Source: Oscillochloris sp. ZM17-4
Lineage (GTDB): Bacteria; Chloroflexota; Chloroflexia; Chloroflexales; Chloroflexaceae
Assembly: GCF_019599295.1 (NCBI RefSeq)
Contig: NZ_JAIEWN010000037.1
Coordinates: forward strand, 1 to 55,205
Direction of reading: 5' to 3'
DNA length: 55,205 nt
Numbering within the stretch: position 1 is the stretch's first letter; every line of letters begins with the position of its first letter. Positions 33,525 to 42,233 of the stretch are shown here, piece after piece. The notes beneath the pieces are model-generated. The model saw only the letters and a program-made list of their open reading frames with translations. It had not been told where the DNA came from and made no database searches. The translations under genes were made by a program, and so were the position numbers.

Positions 33525-36500
33525 CTACTGATTATCACCAATTCGCGATGGCTTCACTTCTGTGTTTTGAACTGCGCCGTTCTGGGATGGCTTCGTCACT
33601 TCAGCGGCCGGTTCCGAGAAGCGTAGCTCAGCTTCGACAGCTGGGTTGAAGTGGATTGTGTAGCGGCGGATCGCATCAAGGTTCGACCAGGAAATCTGGG
33701 CGCTCGGGTGTCGAATGAGCCGATGAAGATCGCTAATATCGTCATCGAGTTGATACTGTAGCTTTCGCCACTGCTCCTCGCGTTGGATAGTCTCGCAGGC
33801 GCTGTTCAGCAACCAGGGAAGCGCCGACTGAGAAGGAAAATCTGGCTTGCTCATGTCGGCAGACTTTTCGAGAAGATTGTCAAATTGCCATAGCATGGCA
33901 TAGGCGACACAGGGCCATTGGGCACTGATAGTTAGCCAGCAGACGACGGCAGCTGGGTTGCGCAGAATGACCTGATCATCTCGATACTGTGCAAGGGTGC
34001 GAACCAGCCAGTATACATTGATAAGGCGCTTGAGGTAGCGTGGATTGGGGCGTAAGGCATCTGCTACAGCTTGAAAAGCCTCTAGATCGGCTGCGGTAAA
34101 GGCAACAGGAGGTAGCACTGGAGCTTCTACAGATACTGGCACAGTCAGTTCATCGGACTCTGGTTCAGTAGAGTAGTGCGGGATGTTGCTTACATCAACC
34201 TCTCCATCTGACAATGCGACTCCCACGGCGTTAGCTGTTGCCTCGCCCCGAGATACCCCAACTGCCGAAACAACTCGGGCTACAGCCATCTGGCGCGCAA
34301 AGAACTCCCTGATAATTGATGGCGTAGGACGGGGGATCTGGAACGGAATCTGAACAATTTTATCGAGGTATTCGTAACCTGAAGCCCCAACTTCGCCAAG
34401 TAAGCTCTCGTAATGCTTTTCAATTGCACGAGCGATAATTCGAGTGTCGATGCCAATACAGACAACAAAACTATTAAAATTTAGTAGCAGCTTGACTGCT
34501 TGGAGTACCGCAACTGCCTTGTCCGGCTCGCAGCGATCCAAATCATCAATTGTCACGAGAATTCGACTATCCTGCTCGGCGAGACGCTTTTCTAGCGCCT
34601 GGATATCATCACGGATCTGGCTCATGTAGCCGATTTGTTTTCCGTATTCTTCTTCTTGAAATAAGGTCGCGATCCATTTGCTCAGCGGCTCGGCCATAGT
34701 ATCTCCGATGAGCTTGGCTAAACCGACAACCCCTAACCCGGCAAGCGCGCCTGCGACAAGACGGACATCAAAACGCAGTATAAAAAAGAAGTATCCTGCG
34801 ACGGTCAGAACAAGTGAGACAACGAGGATGATCCGGCTACGCTCCTTACGCATCTGCCGAATGAAGCTACGCCAGAACCTGAGCCCGATTAAGCCGTAGA
34901 GCTGGTTTGATGTTTCCCGCTCAAGCCGATCCATGATTGCTCGCACCAAGCCAGGCCAAACTACCTCATTAGCGCTGTATTCCCAAGCGTTAAAGGAAAT
35001 GACATGCACTCGTTTCATGTGAGGCGGCAGCGGCGATTTGGTATTTGCAAGAAGTTCTGCCTCTTCACGCGTCTGGCCCTTAAGTTGCTCTCTACTCCAT
35101 GGCTTTGCTCGTTGCTCGGTAGTCTCCCGCACCACTTGTTCTTGACGATCTCGCTCACGCTTCTCCCAGCGCTGCTCAATTTCGCGAGCAATTCCTTCGA
35201 GAAGAAAGGACTTTCCCATCCCCCATGAACCATATACTCCGATTGTAAGCGGCGGCTCGGTATCCCGCGATTCTATAAGATCGGCAAAAGCGACTATATA
35301 GCTGGCGACATCCAGGTGATCTTCTTTCGCAATTTCGTCATTGAAGGCACCATGACGAACACCCAGCTCAGGGGCCTCTGCTTGGAGCAACTCTTGGAGT
35401 AACTGATTATCAGTATGAGGTGCTTTGTCTGTATTATCCTGAGTAGCGCCAGTAACAGTAACCGAAGGCCCGGAAGCTTCGGCATACGCTGTCGCAGCCC
35501 CAGGTGCTACAACAACACTACCTGAAGGCTGCACGGTTCCTTTTGCGACGCGAGATACTGGATCAAGGGTTGTTCGACCTTGCCCTGTTATCTTCTCAGT
35601 TGAGTTGCTCCATATTCGGCCTCCGGGCAGCCGTAAGAAAAGAACGATTCTCCACCAATCCGGGCTTTGACGTATGTTACCGCGCGCTGCAGCTACAGCA
35701 CGATCAACCTGCCCATCACGCTGCAGTTCTCGGAAGAACGCTGGCATGAAACCGACAATAGTATCTAGACTGACATTTCCCTGTATGCCAAGAACCGCTG
35801 GTACTCCTGCCGCAATAAACCAAGGGGCCGCAGTTGATGTGTTGGGGTAATTCGATCCCAGGCTTTGAGGTACCGCTAATACCATTAACAATGGCCGTTG
35901 GGGTGTGTTCCTTACAATTTCGGCAAGTTCCGAGCTAAGTACCCTATCGCTCGTACCATCATCTTCCTCAAGCCAAAAAACAAGTTCGCCCTGGTGGGCA
36001 GTGCCATGGTTAAGCATATAGACAATGTCATAACCCTCGCGAAGCTCATTCATAATGTTTACTAGACTTGGGCGTAGGCTGCCGTCACTACTAATGACCT
36101 TTGTATAGATCACTCCTAAAGCCGTCCGTATGCGATCTACCTCTACTTGGGTGTCAATCGGCGCAAGTTTAAATTGTTCTAAATCAGATGGGCTGGCAAC
36201 GATAACAAGTGCGCGCAAGTCCTCTTTTACACGCAACTTCACAGGTGCAAGATCTGCGCTTTCCAGGAGACGTGATCCAATAACACCTTCGTTTGTAAAG
36301 ATAAAGCTATTGTCTTCAGGATCGCACAGCAATTCCCAACGGATAGTGTTCAGCACCGAGTCGCGGACATCGATTCGCAATACAAAGCGCAAACCTTGCC
36401 CAACGGCGTCAGTAGCAGCTCCGGCCTGCGACCATGCTTTCTGCATGGAGGGATCGGCAAATAGCATCGAAGCTAGGGCTGATCCATATCCCTTATTGTT

Positions 36501-36677
36501 ATCTGTGAGGAGTAACAAAACATGAACGTCAAGAGTAACAATAGCTTCATTTGCAAGCACAGCAGACACAGCGTTGCCAAGAGCTGTGAAGCGTGCTTCA
36601 GCACGATAGGTCGAATCTGAGTTAGAGCGAGTAAGACTTAGCTCAAAAAGGGAATAGCCTGCAACGTCATTTGTCAT
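33525..36677 (-). CDS. CHAT-like domain fused to KAP-family P-loop NTPase
   Basis: A 1050-residue protein starting 15 bases after the methyltransferase stop (GGAGTGAGG spacer). Residues of about 60-360 are CHAT/caspase-like: YDIVYMLNHGTAHQG with the His (H224), and PLLMVLAVPQSLGS where the catalytic Cys should be. Here it is absent (A268-P270), so a protease-dead or divergent fold is likely. From about residue 445 comes a KAP NTPase: GVYGSWGMGKS (483-490), two membrane helices (IILVVSLVLTVAGYFFFIL, LVAGALAGLGVVGLA) inserted in the domain as usual for KAP, Walker B ILVTIDDLDRCEPDKA, and sensor FVVCIGIDTRII. The C-terminal half is helical (PNPRYLKRLINVYWLV). It shares its AT-rich composition with the GAF gene downstream. 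Confidence 0.8.
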   Translation of the reverse strand: MTNDVAGYSLFELSLTRSNSDSTYRAEARFTALGNAVSAVLANEAIVTLDVHVLLLLTDNNKGYGSALASMLFADPSMQKAWSQAGAATDAVGQGLRFVLRIDVRDSVLNTIRWELLCDPEDNSFIFTNEGVIGSRLLESADLAPVKLRVKEDLRALVIVASPSDLEQFKLAPIDTQVEVDRIRTALGVIYTKVISSDGSLRPSLVNIMNELREGYDIVYMLNHGTAHQGELVFWLEEDDGTSDRVLSSELAEIVRNTPQRPLLMVLAVPQSLGSNYPNTSTAAPWFIAAGVPAVLGIQGNVSLDTIVGFMPAFFRELQRDGQVDRAVAAARGNIRQSPDWWRIVLFLRLPGGRIWSNSTEKITGQGRTTLDPVSRVAKGTVQPSGSVVVAPGAATAYAEASGPSVTVTGATQDNTDKAPHTDNQLLQELLQAEAPELGVRHGAFNDEIAKEDHLDVASYIVAFADLIESRDTEPPLTIGVYGSWGMGKSFLLEGIAREIEQRWEKRERDRQEQVVRETTEQRAKPWSREQLKGQTREEAELLANTKSPLPPHMKRVHVISFNAWEYSANEVVWPGLVRAIMDRLERETSNQLYGLIGLRFWRSFIRQMRKERSRIILVVSLVLTVAGYFFFILRFDVRLVAGALAGLGVVGLAKLIGDTMAEPLSKWIATLFQEEEYGKQIGYMSQIRDDIQALEKRLAEQDSRILVTIDDLDRCEPDKAVAVLQAVKLLLNFNSFVVCIGIDTRIIARAIEKHYESLLGEVGASGYEYLDKIVQIPFQIPRPTPSIIREFFARQMAVARVVSAVGVSRGEATANAVGVALSDGEVDVSNIPHYSTEPESDELTVPVSVEAPVLPPVAFTAADLEAFQAVADALRPNPRYLKRLINVYWLVRTLAQYRDDQVILRNPAAVVCWLTISAQWPCVAYAMLWQFDNLLEKSADMSKPDFPSQSALPWLLNSACETIQREEQWRKLQYQLDDDISDLHRLIRHPSAQISWSNLDAIRRYTIHFNPAVEAELRFSEPAAEVTKPSQNGAVQNTEVKPSRIGDNQ

Positions 36678-36692
36678 TCAAGGCCTCACTCC

Positions 36693-39206
36693 TCAACTTC
36701 TCACTTCTCCCCCATCCCACGCCTCCAGCACCATCCGTCGCGTCCGGTACTCGCCGTAGAGCTTGGTCTCCTTCTCCTTGAGCACGCGGAACGTCTCGCC
36801 GGGGAAGTCGGGGCCGTACACGTCGGCCGGGTCGAGGATGTAGCGCAGCTCGTCGCGGGTGAGGCCGTAGAGCCGGGCGATGCGCGCGTCGAGCTCGGCG
36901 CGGGCCAGGGCGCGGCGGCCCTCGTCCCAGCGGTAGGGCGGCAGCGGGAATCCCTCGCGCGGGCTGAACAGCTCCGCCGGCGCGCCCGCGTTGCACGCCG
37001 CGCTGCGCCGCAGCAGCTCCGCCCGCAGCGCCTCGTCGCCCTCCGCCCACACGTCCTCGGCGAAGGCCCTGATGTCCCAGGCGGTGTAGACCAGCTCGAC
37101 CACGCGCGGGACGATGTAGGCGATGTCGGCGGGGGTGAACGAGGAGGGCAGGAGGACGGGGAGCTGGTTGATGATGAAGAAACTAAGATTGACTCCACCC
37201 ATTTTTTGCCGAATCACATAATCCAAGACCACAGAATTCAAGACGCTTAGTAAACTAATTTGCGAGGTAATTTTAGTGTCTGGTAAGATCAAATTCATTG
37301 AGTGAGCAACTGCTACTGGCGGAAGCCATGCCGCAATCATTGATCGCTCGTTAGTAACGCTGCTTACACTTTTATAGGCGATAAAACCTGATTGACACTT
37401 CTGTCCTCCTAGTTTTTCAAGTAGATTCTCTTGCGTAATCGTATACTGAGGGTTAACCTGAAACCTCGGATCTTGAAGCTGCGCTTCAGTAGTTTCATCA
37501 GGCTGTCCCGGTCGTTTGAGGTTGTTAATATTGGTGACAACGCTGGCTGCTCGATGATTATATGCTTGCACCATCTTGCCTTCGTACAGTGGTAGATATC
37601 CTTCGCCCGATGCGCTTTGAAAGAGATGGCTATCGTTGGACATGTGGAACATGGCCATAAAGTGTACACCCCAAGGGTTTGCCTCAGTAAGCTCATTCAC
37701 CAGCACCGGGGCGCGGCGATAGATCTTCTTGGTTAGCTCGGCATCCTGGCGGGTGCGGAAGACTGGTGCGGTGCGGGTGTTTGGGTTGATCAGGGTGATC
37801 TCTTCGGGGGTGAGGGTGAAGACACGCTGTTTGTCGGTTAGCTGGGTCACATTGGCGGCAAAGAAGATGAACTGGGTTGGCTCCCGCGTTACGCCTACAG
37901 TGAGCAGGCTAAATTTATACCGACTATCAACCTCGGCGAAAATCTTCTCGCGGTTCTCAAAGTCGTAGAGGCTCACAAGTTGTTGCCGCGTACTGAGATC
38001 TCCGAAAAAAGCCTTGGTGCTATCGTCCGTCGCGATGCCCGTGGGCACAATAATGCCCGCCCGCCCCGCAGGGGATAGCACGGTACGGACCTGTTCGGCA
38101 AACAACGCATAGGTGTTCACGTCGCCCACCGCCGTCAGCGGGAAGCGCTCGGAGGCGCGCACAAAGCGGCTCTCGGCCTCGGCGCGGTACTTGGCGGCGT
38201 CGAACTCGGCGATGCGGGCGCGCTGGCGCTCGTCGCCGCCGCGCCAGGCGGCGATCATCTTCTCGCGGGCGGACTTGTTAGCGGCCTGGGAGATCTCCGG
38301 CACGTCCACGAAGTGCTCCTGCTCCTGGAGCTTGATTCGCTCCCAGGGCGGGTTGCCGAGGACAACATCGAAGCCGGACATATTCACCACAGAGGTACGG
38401 AGGCGCAGAGATTCTTCTTTTCCATCCTCTGTGCCTCTGTGCCTCTGTGGTGCAAACACCTGCGGGAACTCTAGCTCCCAGTGGAAGAAGCCGACCTCGT
38501 CGGCCATGGCCTCGGCATGGATCGCCCTGATCTCGCCCAGCTTGGGGTCGAGCACGTCCTTGCTCGTCGGCACGTTGGGCGCGTTCGCGGGGGTGAGCGG
38601 CTGGAAGAAGGCGGCCGTCCAAAGGTCGAACTGCACCTTGTCGGGGTTGGCCCGCTCGCGCAGGGCGACCAGGCGGCGGGCCTTGGCCCGCACGGCGGCC
38701 ACACTGTCGTCGGCGGCCTCGTCGAGGGCGCGCAGCTCACCGGCCAGGTCAGGCCCCGACGCCCCTCCGGCGTCGAAGAGGCCGCGCTGCACCATGCCCT
38801 GCTTGAGCGCCAGCTCGCGCTCCTGCTTATTGCGCTTCTTCACCTCGCGGGCCACGCCCTTGTCGTCGCCCGTCACCGCCTTGTAGGCGTCGTCGGGCAC
38901 GCCCGCCTCCACCAGCGCGCGGGTCGCGCCGATCAGGCTGTTGCCGCGCTTGATGTGGTGGTCGAGGAAGCTCAGCGGCATGCCGGCGCAGTGGCCCTCG
39001 ATCCACAGGGCCAGCTTGCACAGGTCGGTCGCCAGCGGGTTGAGGTCCACGCCGAAGATGCAGCGCTGGATCACGTCGCGCACGGCGTGGCGGAAGGCGG
39101 CGGGGGTGGGCTGGTCCTCGCCGGCGCGCACCTTGGCCAGCTCGCGCCCGATGCGCCGGGCGGCGGCGAGCAGGAAAGCGCCCGAGCCGCAGGCCGGGTC
39201 GATCAC
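36693..39206 (-). CDS. N6-adenine DNA methyltransferase, PglX/DrmMI/Eco57I type, catalytic core A and C-terminus
   Basis: Starts at a GTG in ...RVIDPACGSGAFL, the SAM-binding motif I, so the normal N-terminal module is not in frame. Motif IV is NPPW (FDVVLGNPPWERIK). A palindromic repeat adds about 25 residues (QRHRGTEDGKEESLRLRT) directly before it. The target-recognition part, residues of about 490-680 (genomic 37170-37730), is much AT-richer than either side. The C-terminus (RLYGLTRDELRYILDPADVYG...) is the usual conserved end. It would methylate one DNA strand to mark host DNA, as PglX or DrmMI do. Without its N-terminal part it is likely inactive, unless complemented by the separate module upstream. 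Confidence 0.8.
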   Translation of the reverse strand: MIDPACGSGAFLLAAARRIGRELAKVRAGEDQPTPAAFRHAVRDVIQRCIFGVDLNPLATDLCKLALWIEGHCAGMPLSFLDHHIKRGNSLIGATRALVEAGVPDDAYKAVTGDDKGVAREVKKRNKQERELALKQGMVQRGLFDAGGASGPDLAGELRALDEAADDSVAAVRAKARRLVALRERANPDKVQFDLWTAAFFQPLTPANAPNVPTSKDVLDPKLGEIRAIHAEAMADEVGFFHWELEFPQVFAPQRHRGTEDGKEESLRLRTSVVNMSGFDVVLGNPPWERIKLQEQEHFVDVPEISQAANKSAREKMIAAWRGGDERQRARIAEFDAAKYRAEAESRFVRASERFPLTAVGDVNTYALFAEQVRTVLSPAGRAGIIVPTGIATDDSTKAFFGDLSTRQQLVSLYDFENREKIFAEVDSRYKFSLLTVGVTREPTQFIFFAANVTQLTDKQRVFTLTPEEITLINPNTRTAPVFRTRQDAELTKKIYRRAPVLVNELTEANPWGVHFMAMFHMSNDSHLFQSASGEGYLPLYEGKMVQAYNHRAASVVTNINNLKRPGQPDETTEAQLQDPRFQVNPQYTITQENLLEKLGGQKCQSGFIAYKSVSSVTNERSMIAAWLPPVAVAHSMNLILPDTKITSQISLLSVLNSVVLDYVIRQKMGGVNLSFFIINQLPVLLPSSFTPADIAYIVPRVVELVYTAWDIRAFAEDVWAEGDEALRAELLRRSAACNAGAPAELFSPREGFPLPPYRWDEGRRALARAELDARIARLYGLTRDELRYILDPADVYGPDFPGETFRVLKEKETKLYGEYRTRRMVLEAWDGGEVRS
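38385..38452. repeat. Palindromic CAGAGGCA repeat inside the methyltransferase core A
   Basis: CACCACAGAGG...GGCGCAGAG and CTCTGTGCCTCTGTGCCTCTGTGGTG arms with a short loop. The element is in frame within the gene, just before the NPPW motif. Confidence 0.9.
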
Positions 39207-39224
39207 CCTAATGGATAGAATTGC
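39187..39224. repeat. 38-base junction repeat, copy at core A
   Basis: Identical to 40562-40599. It spans the start of the methyltransferase motif I and the bases before it, including TAATGGATAGAATTG. The identity extends outside the coding homology. Confidence 0.85.
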
Positions 39225-40581
39225 TCCCCGACTCCACGCCGTCCTGTAGTGCTACCGTAACATTGGCCGCAAAGAAAATAAACTGGGTTGGCTCCCTCGT
39301 TGCACCTGTGGTGAGCAGGCAAAACTTGTAGCTTCGATGCACGCCCGGAAAGATTGCCTCGCGGTTTTCAAAATCGTAGAGGCTTACAAGCTGTCGCCGC
39401 ACGCTGAGATCGCCAAAGAAATCCTTGGTGCTATCGTCCGTCGCGATGCCCGTGGGCACAATGATGCCCGCCCGCCCCGCAGGGGATAACACGGTACGGA
39501 CCTGTTCGGCAAACAACGCATAGGTGTTCACATCACCCACAGCGGTCAGCGGGAATCGCCCGGAGGCGCGCACGAAGCGGCTCTCGGCCTCGGCGCGGTA
39601 CTTGGCGGCGTCGAACTGCGCGATGCGGGCGCGCTGGCGCTCGTCGCCGCCGCGCCATGCGGCGATCATCTTCTCTCTGGCAGCCTTGTTGGCGGCCCCG
39701 GCGATGGAGGGCACATCCACGAAGTGCTCCTGCTCCTGGAGCTTGATCCGCTCCCAGGGCGGGTTTCCCAGCACCACGTCGAAGCCTTCTGAGGGCTGAG
39801 GGCTGAGGGCTGAGGGCTGAGGCGTGGTGAATACCTGGGGAAACTCCAGCTCCCAGTGGAAGAAGCCCACGTCATCGGCCAGGGGCGCGGCCATGAGGGC
39901 CTTCTCGCCGGCGGGCTGGAAGTCGATCAGATCCTTCGTCGTTGGCACATAGCGGGCATTGGTTGGCGTGAGCGGCTGGAAGAACGCGGCGGTCCAGAGG
40001 TCGAACTTGGCGCGCTCGGCGTCGGCCTGGCGGCGCAGGGCGGCGTAGCGGGCGGTGCGGGCACGCACGGCGGGCACGCTGTCGTCGGCGGCCTCGTCGA
40101 GGGCGCGCAGGGCGGCGGCCATATCGTCGCCGGCGTGGGACTGGGCGGCGAAGAGATCCTGCTGAACCATGCCCTGCTTCTGGTAAAGGTCGCGCTCCTG
40201 CTTATTGCGCTTCCTGGCGCTGCTCGCCGTCGGCTTGTCGTCGCCGGTCACGGCCTTGTAGGCGTCGTCGGGGATGCCCTGCTCCACCAGGGCGCGGGTC
40301 GCGCCGACCAGGCTGTTGCCCTGGCGGATGTGGTGGTCGAGGAAGCTGAGCGGCAGGCCGGCGGCGTGGCCCTCGATCCACAGCGCCAGCTTGCAGAGGT
40401 CCACCGCGAGCGGGTTGAGGTCGACGCCGAAGATGCAGCGCCGGATCACATCGCGCACGGCGCGGCGGAACTGCGTGGGCGAGGGCTGGTCCTCACCGGC
40501 GCGCACGCGGGCCAGCTCGCGCCCGAGGCGGCGCGCGGCGGCGAGCAAGAAGGCCCCCGATCCGCAGGCCGGGTCGATCAC
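39208..40581 (-). pseudogene. PglX/DrmMI-type methyltransferase, core B, truncated after motif IV region
   Basis: Paralogous to core A (VIDPACGSGAFLLAAARRL, ILGVDLNPLAVDL-like FGVDLNPLAVDLCKLALWIEG, FDVVLGNPPWERIK) and similar over about 440 residues to FFAANVT. Then VALQDGVESGSNSIH and a stop follow, directly before core A begins. The recognition and C-terminal regions are missing, so no functional specificity. In the linker before NPPW it carries a CCCTCAG-heptamer insert (PQPSALSPQPS), where core A has a different repeat family. Tandem placement suggests two adjacent methyltransferase genes collapsed by deletion, or an assembly joining error. Confidence 0.75.
39787..39822. repeat. CCCTCAG heptamer repeat inside core B
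   Basis: Five GGGCTGA units, in frame before the NPPW motif. Encodes SALSPQPS. Confidence 0.85.
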
Positions 40582-40599
40582 CCTAATGGATAGAATTGC
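40562..40599. repeat. 38-base junction repeat, copy at core B
   Basis: Identical to 39187-39224; marks the second start of the motif I region. Confidence 0.85.
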
Positions 40600-42221
40600 G
40601 TCTTCGAGGGCTTTGGAAGAGGGGCGCTCTTGATCAGCTCCTGCACCAGCTCGGGGCGGGTGTAGTAGCTGCCGGTCGTCTTGCGCTCGGTTCCCGAGAC
40701 GAGGTCGAAGGATGAAGGATGAAGGATGAAGGATGAAGATCCTGATGCAGGCGATGTAGCGGTTTCATCCTTCATCCTTCCGCCTTCATCCTTCACAACG
40801 GGGCGGAAGTCGAGCAGGGACTCGTAGACGCTGCCAAGCTCCTCCACGTCCAGGGCGCCGTAGTTGACCCGGCGCAGCCCCTTGCTCTCCTTCTCGCGGT
40901 AGAGCGAGAGCTTGCGCACGGCGGCGAGCAGGTCGGCGTTGCGCAGCTGGGTGTTGCTGGTGAGGTCGCCACAGGCGGCGTCGCTGAACAGGTCGCCGTC
41001 GAGCGGTGCTAGGCCGAGGCGGCGCGGGGCCTCCTCGTCGCTGCCCTCGAAGAGGCGGAAGGTGGTCAGCAGGCTCAGCCAGAGGTCGCCGAAGGGGCCA
41101 CGCCCGGCGCCGGAGGACTCGGCGAGGCGGCGCAGGCGGCTGACGCTATAGTTCTCGCGGTAGATCTGTAGGCGCAGGTCGGCGCGGGGCCGGTAGGCCA
41201 GGGGCGAGAGCGGGTCGCTCTCGTCCTCCTCGGCGGCCACCAGGTTGCGCTCCTCGGCCACCATCAGGAAGAGCAGTCGGTAGACCAGGCGCAGCAGCTG
41301 GCGGTAGTACTCCAGCGGGGAGAGCTGGCCCTCGGCGAGCTTGGCGCGCAGCCGGGCGTTGGCCGGGTGGGCCAGCAGGCCGTTGCCGAGCAGCTTCAGC
41401 GCGCCCTCGACGCCGTCGCGCAGGCCCTCGCGCACCCGCCCGCCGGCCTCGACCGCCTGCTGGTGATAGCGCTCAAGCCAGCAGTCTTCCGGTTTCACCA
41501 CAGAGGCACTGAGGCGCAGAGATTCTTCTGTCTGTTTTTCTCCTTTCGAAACCTCTGTGTCTCTGTGCCTCTGTGGTGAACTGCCCGGCAACCGCGAGCG
41601 GTGGAGCAGCCGGTAGAGGATAGCGAACTCGGCAAACTGCTCGCCCTCCAGCATCGTGCGCAGGTCGAACTCGACGTAGGCCGGGCGGGTGAAGCGGGCC
41701 GAGTCGCGCAGCAGGCGCAGCCGCTCGCCGTTGGTGACGATGCCCCAGAGCTGCTCGGTGCCGTTAAGGTACTCCTGCATCAGGGCGTGCGGCGAGAGGC
41801 GCGGGCGGCCCGAGGAGGGCCGCGCGTCGAGGCTGGCCCGGATGCCCTCGATATGCACCGGCGGCGAGTCCTCGTCGTCGCCAGCGCGGTGCGAGATCGC
41901 GTAGGTGCGGCCCTCGACCACATAGGCGGCGCGATTGCGGCCCAGCCGGTAGCCGAGCACGCGCAGCAGCGGGATGACCCATTGCTCGCGGGTCTCGGAG
42001 GTAGCCGTCTCGCCCGCGCCGAGATCCTCCAGGTAGGACTGGAACAGCGCCCACTGGCCGCGCGCCGCCTGCCAGGCCGCGCTGATGCGGTCGGAGAGGT
42101 TGCGCGCGCGCTCCAGGCCGAAGTCCTCGGGGCGCTGACCGCTCAGCTCCTCCTGGGCGATCGCGTCGAGGATGTCGGCGGGGATGAGCCCGCCCTCAGT
42201 TGTGATGGTGGAGTAGGGCAT
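40578..42221 (-). CDS. PglX/DrmMI-type methyltransferase, N-terminal module (frameshifted before motif I)
   Basis: A 547-residue open frame, start ATG 42219-42221 (MPYSTITTEGGLIPADILD). It has the helical N-terminal module of large type IIG/PglX enzymes: YLNGTEQLWGIVTNGERLRLLRDS, PLEYYRQLLRLVYRLLFLMVAEERNL, LRRVNYGALDVEELGSVYESLLD, and GSYYTRPELVQELIKSA, the usual lead-in to motif I. It then ends in PLPKPSKTQFYPLG and a stop. A shift at about 40620 would read KALEDAILSIRVIDPACGSG into core B, so a one- or two-base change has split the gene. Two repeats sit in frame: a CAGAGGCA palindrome and a GAAGGAT heptamer element. The gene follows the STAND gene by 12 bases. Confidence 0.8.
   Translation of the reverse strand: MPYSTITTEGGLIPADILDAIAQEELSGQRPEDFGLERARNLSDRISAAWQAARGQWALFQSYLEDLGAGETATSETREQWVIPLLRVLGYRLGRNRAAYVVEGRTYAISHRAGDDEDSPPVHIEGIRASLDARPSSGRPRLSPHALMQEYLNGTEQLWGIVTNGERLRLLRDSARFTRPAYVEFDLRTMLEGEQFAEFAILYRLLHRSRLPGSSPQRHRDTEVSKGEKQTEESLRLSASVVKPEDCWLERYHQQAVEAGGRVREGLRDGVEGALKLLGNGLLAHPANARLRAKLAEGQLSPLEYYRQLLRLVYRLLFLMVAEERNLVAAEEDESDPLSPLAYRPRADLRLQIYRENYSVSRLRRLAESSGAGRGPFGDLWLSLLTTFRLFEGSDEEAPRRLGLAPLDGDLFSDAACGDLTSNTQLRNADLLAAVRKLSLYREKESKGLRRVNYGALDVEELGSVYESLLDFRPVVKDEGGRMKDETATSPASGSSSFILHPSSFDLVSGTERKTTGSYYTRPELVQELIKSAPLPKPSKTQFYPLG
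40707..40796. repeat. GAAGGAT heptamer palindromic repeat inside the methyltransferase N-module
   Basis: The left arm is four to five GAAGGAT units and the right arm the complementary TCATCCT units, about 25 bases apart. In frame; encodes KDEGGRMKDE and SSFILHPSSF. Confidence 0.9.
41494..41580. repeat. CAGAGGCA palindromic repeat inside the methyltransferase N-module
   Basis: TTCACCACAGAGGCACTGAG... and its complement CTCTGTGCCTCTGTGGTGAA enclose about 30 bases. In frame; encodes QRHRDTEVSKGEKQTEESLRL. Confidence 0.9.
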
Positions 42222-42233
42222 TGCTTCCTGTAC

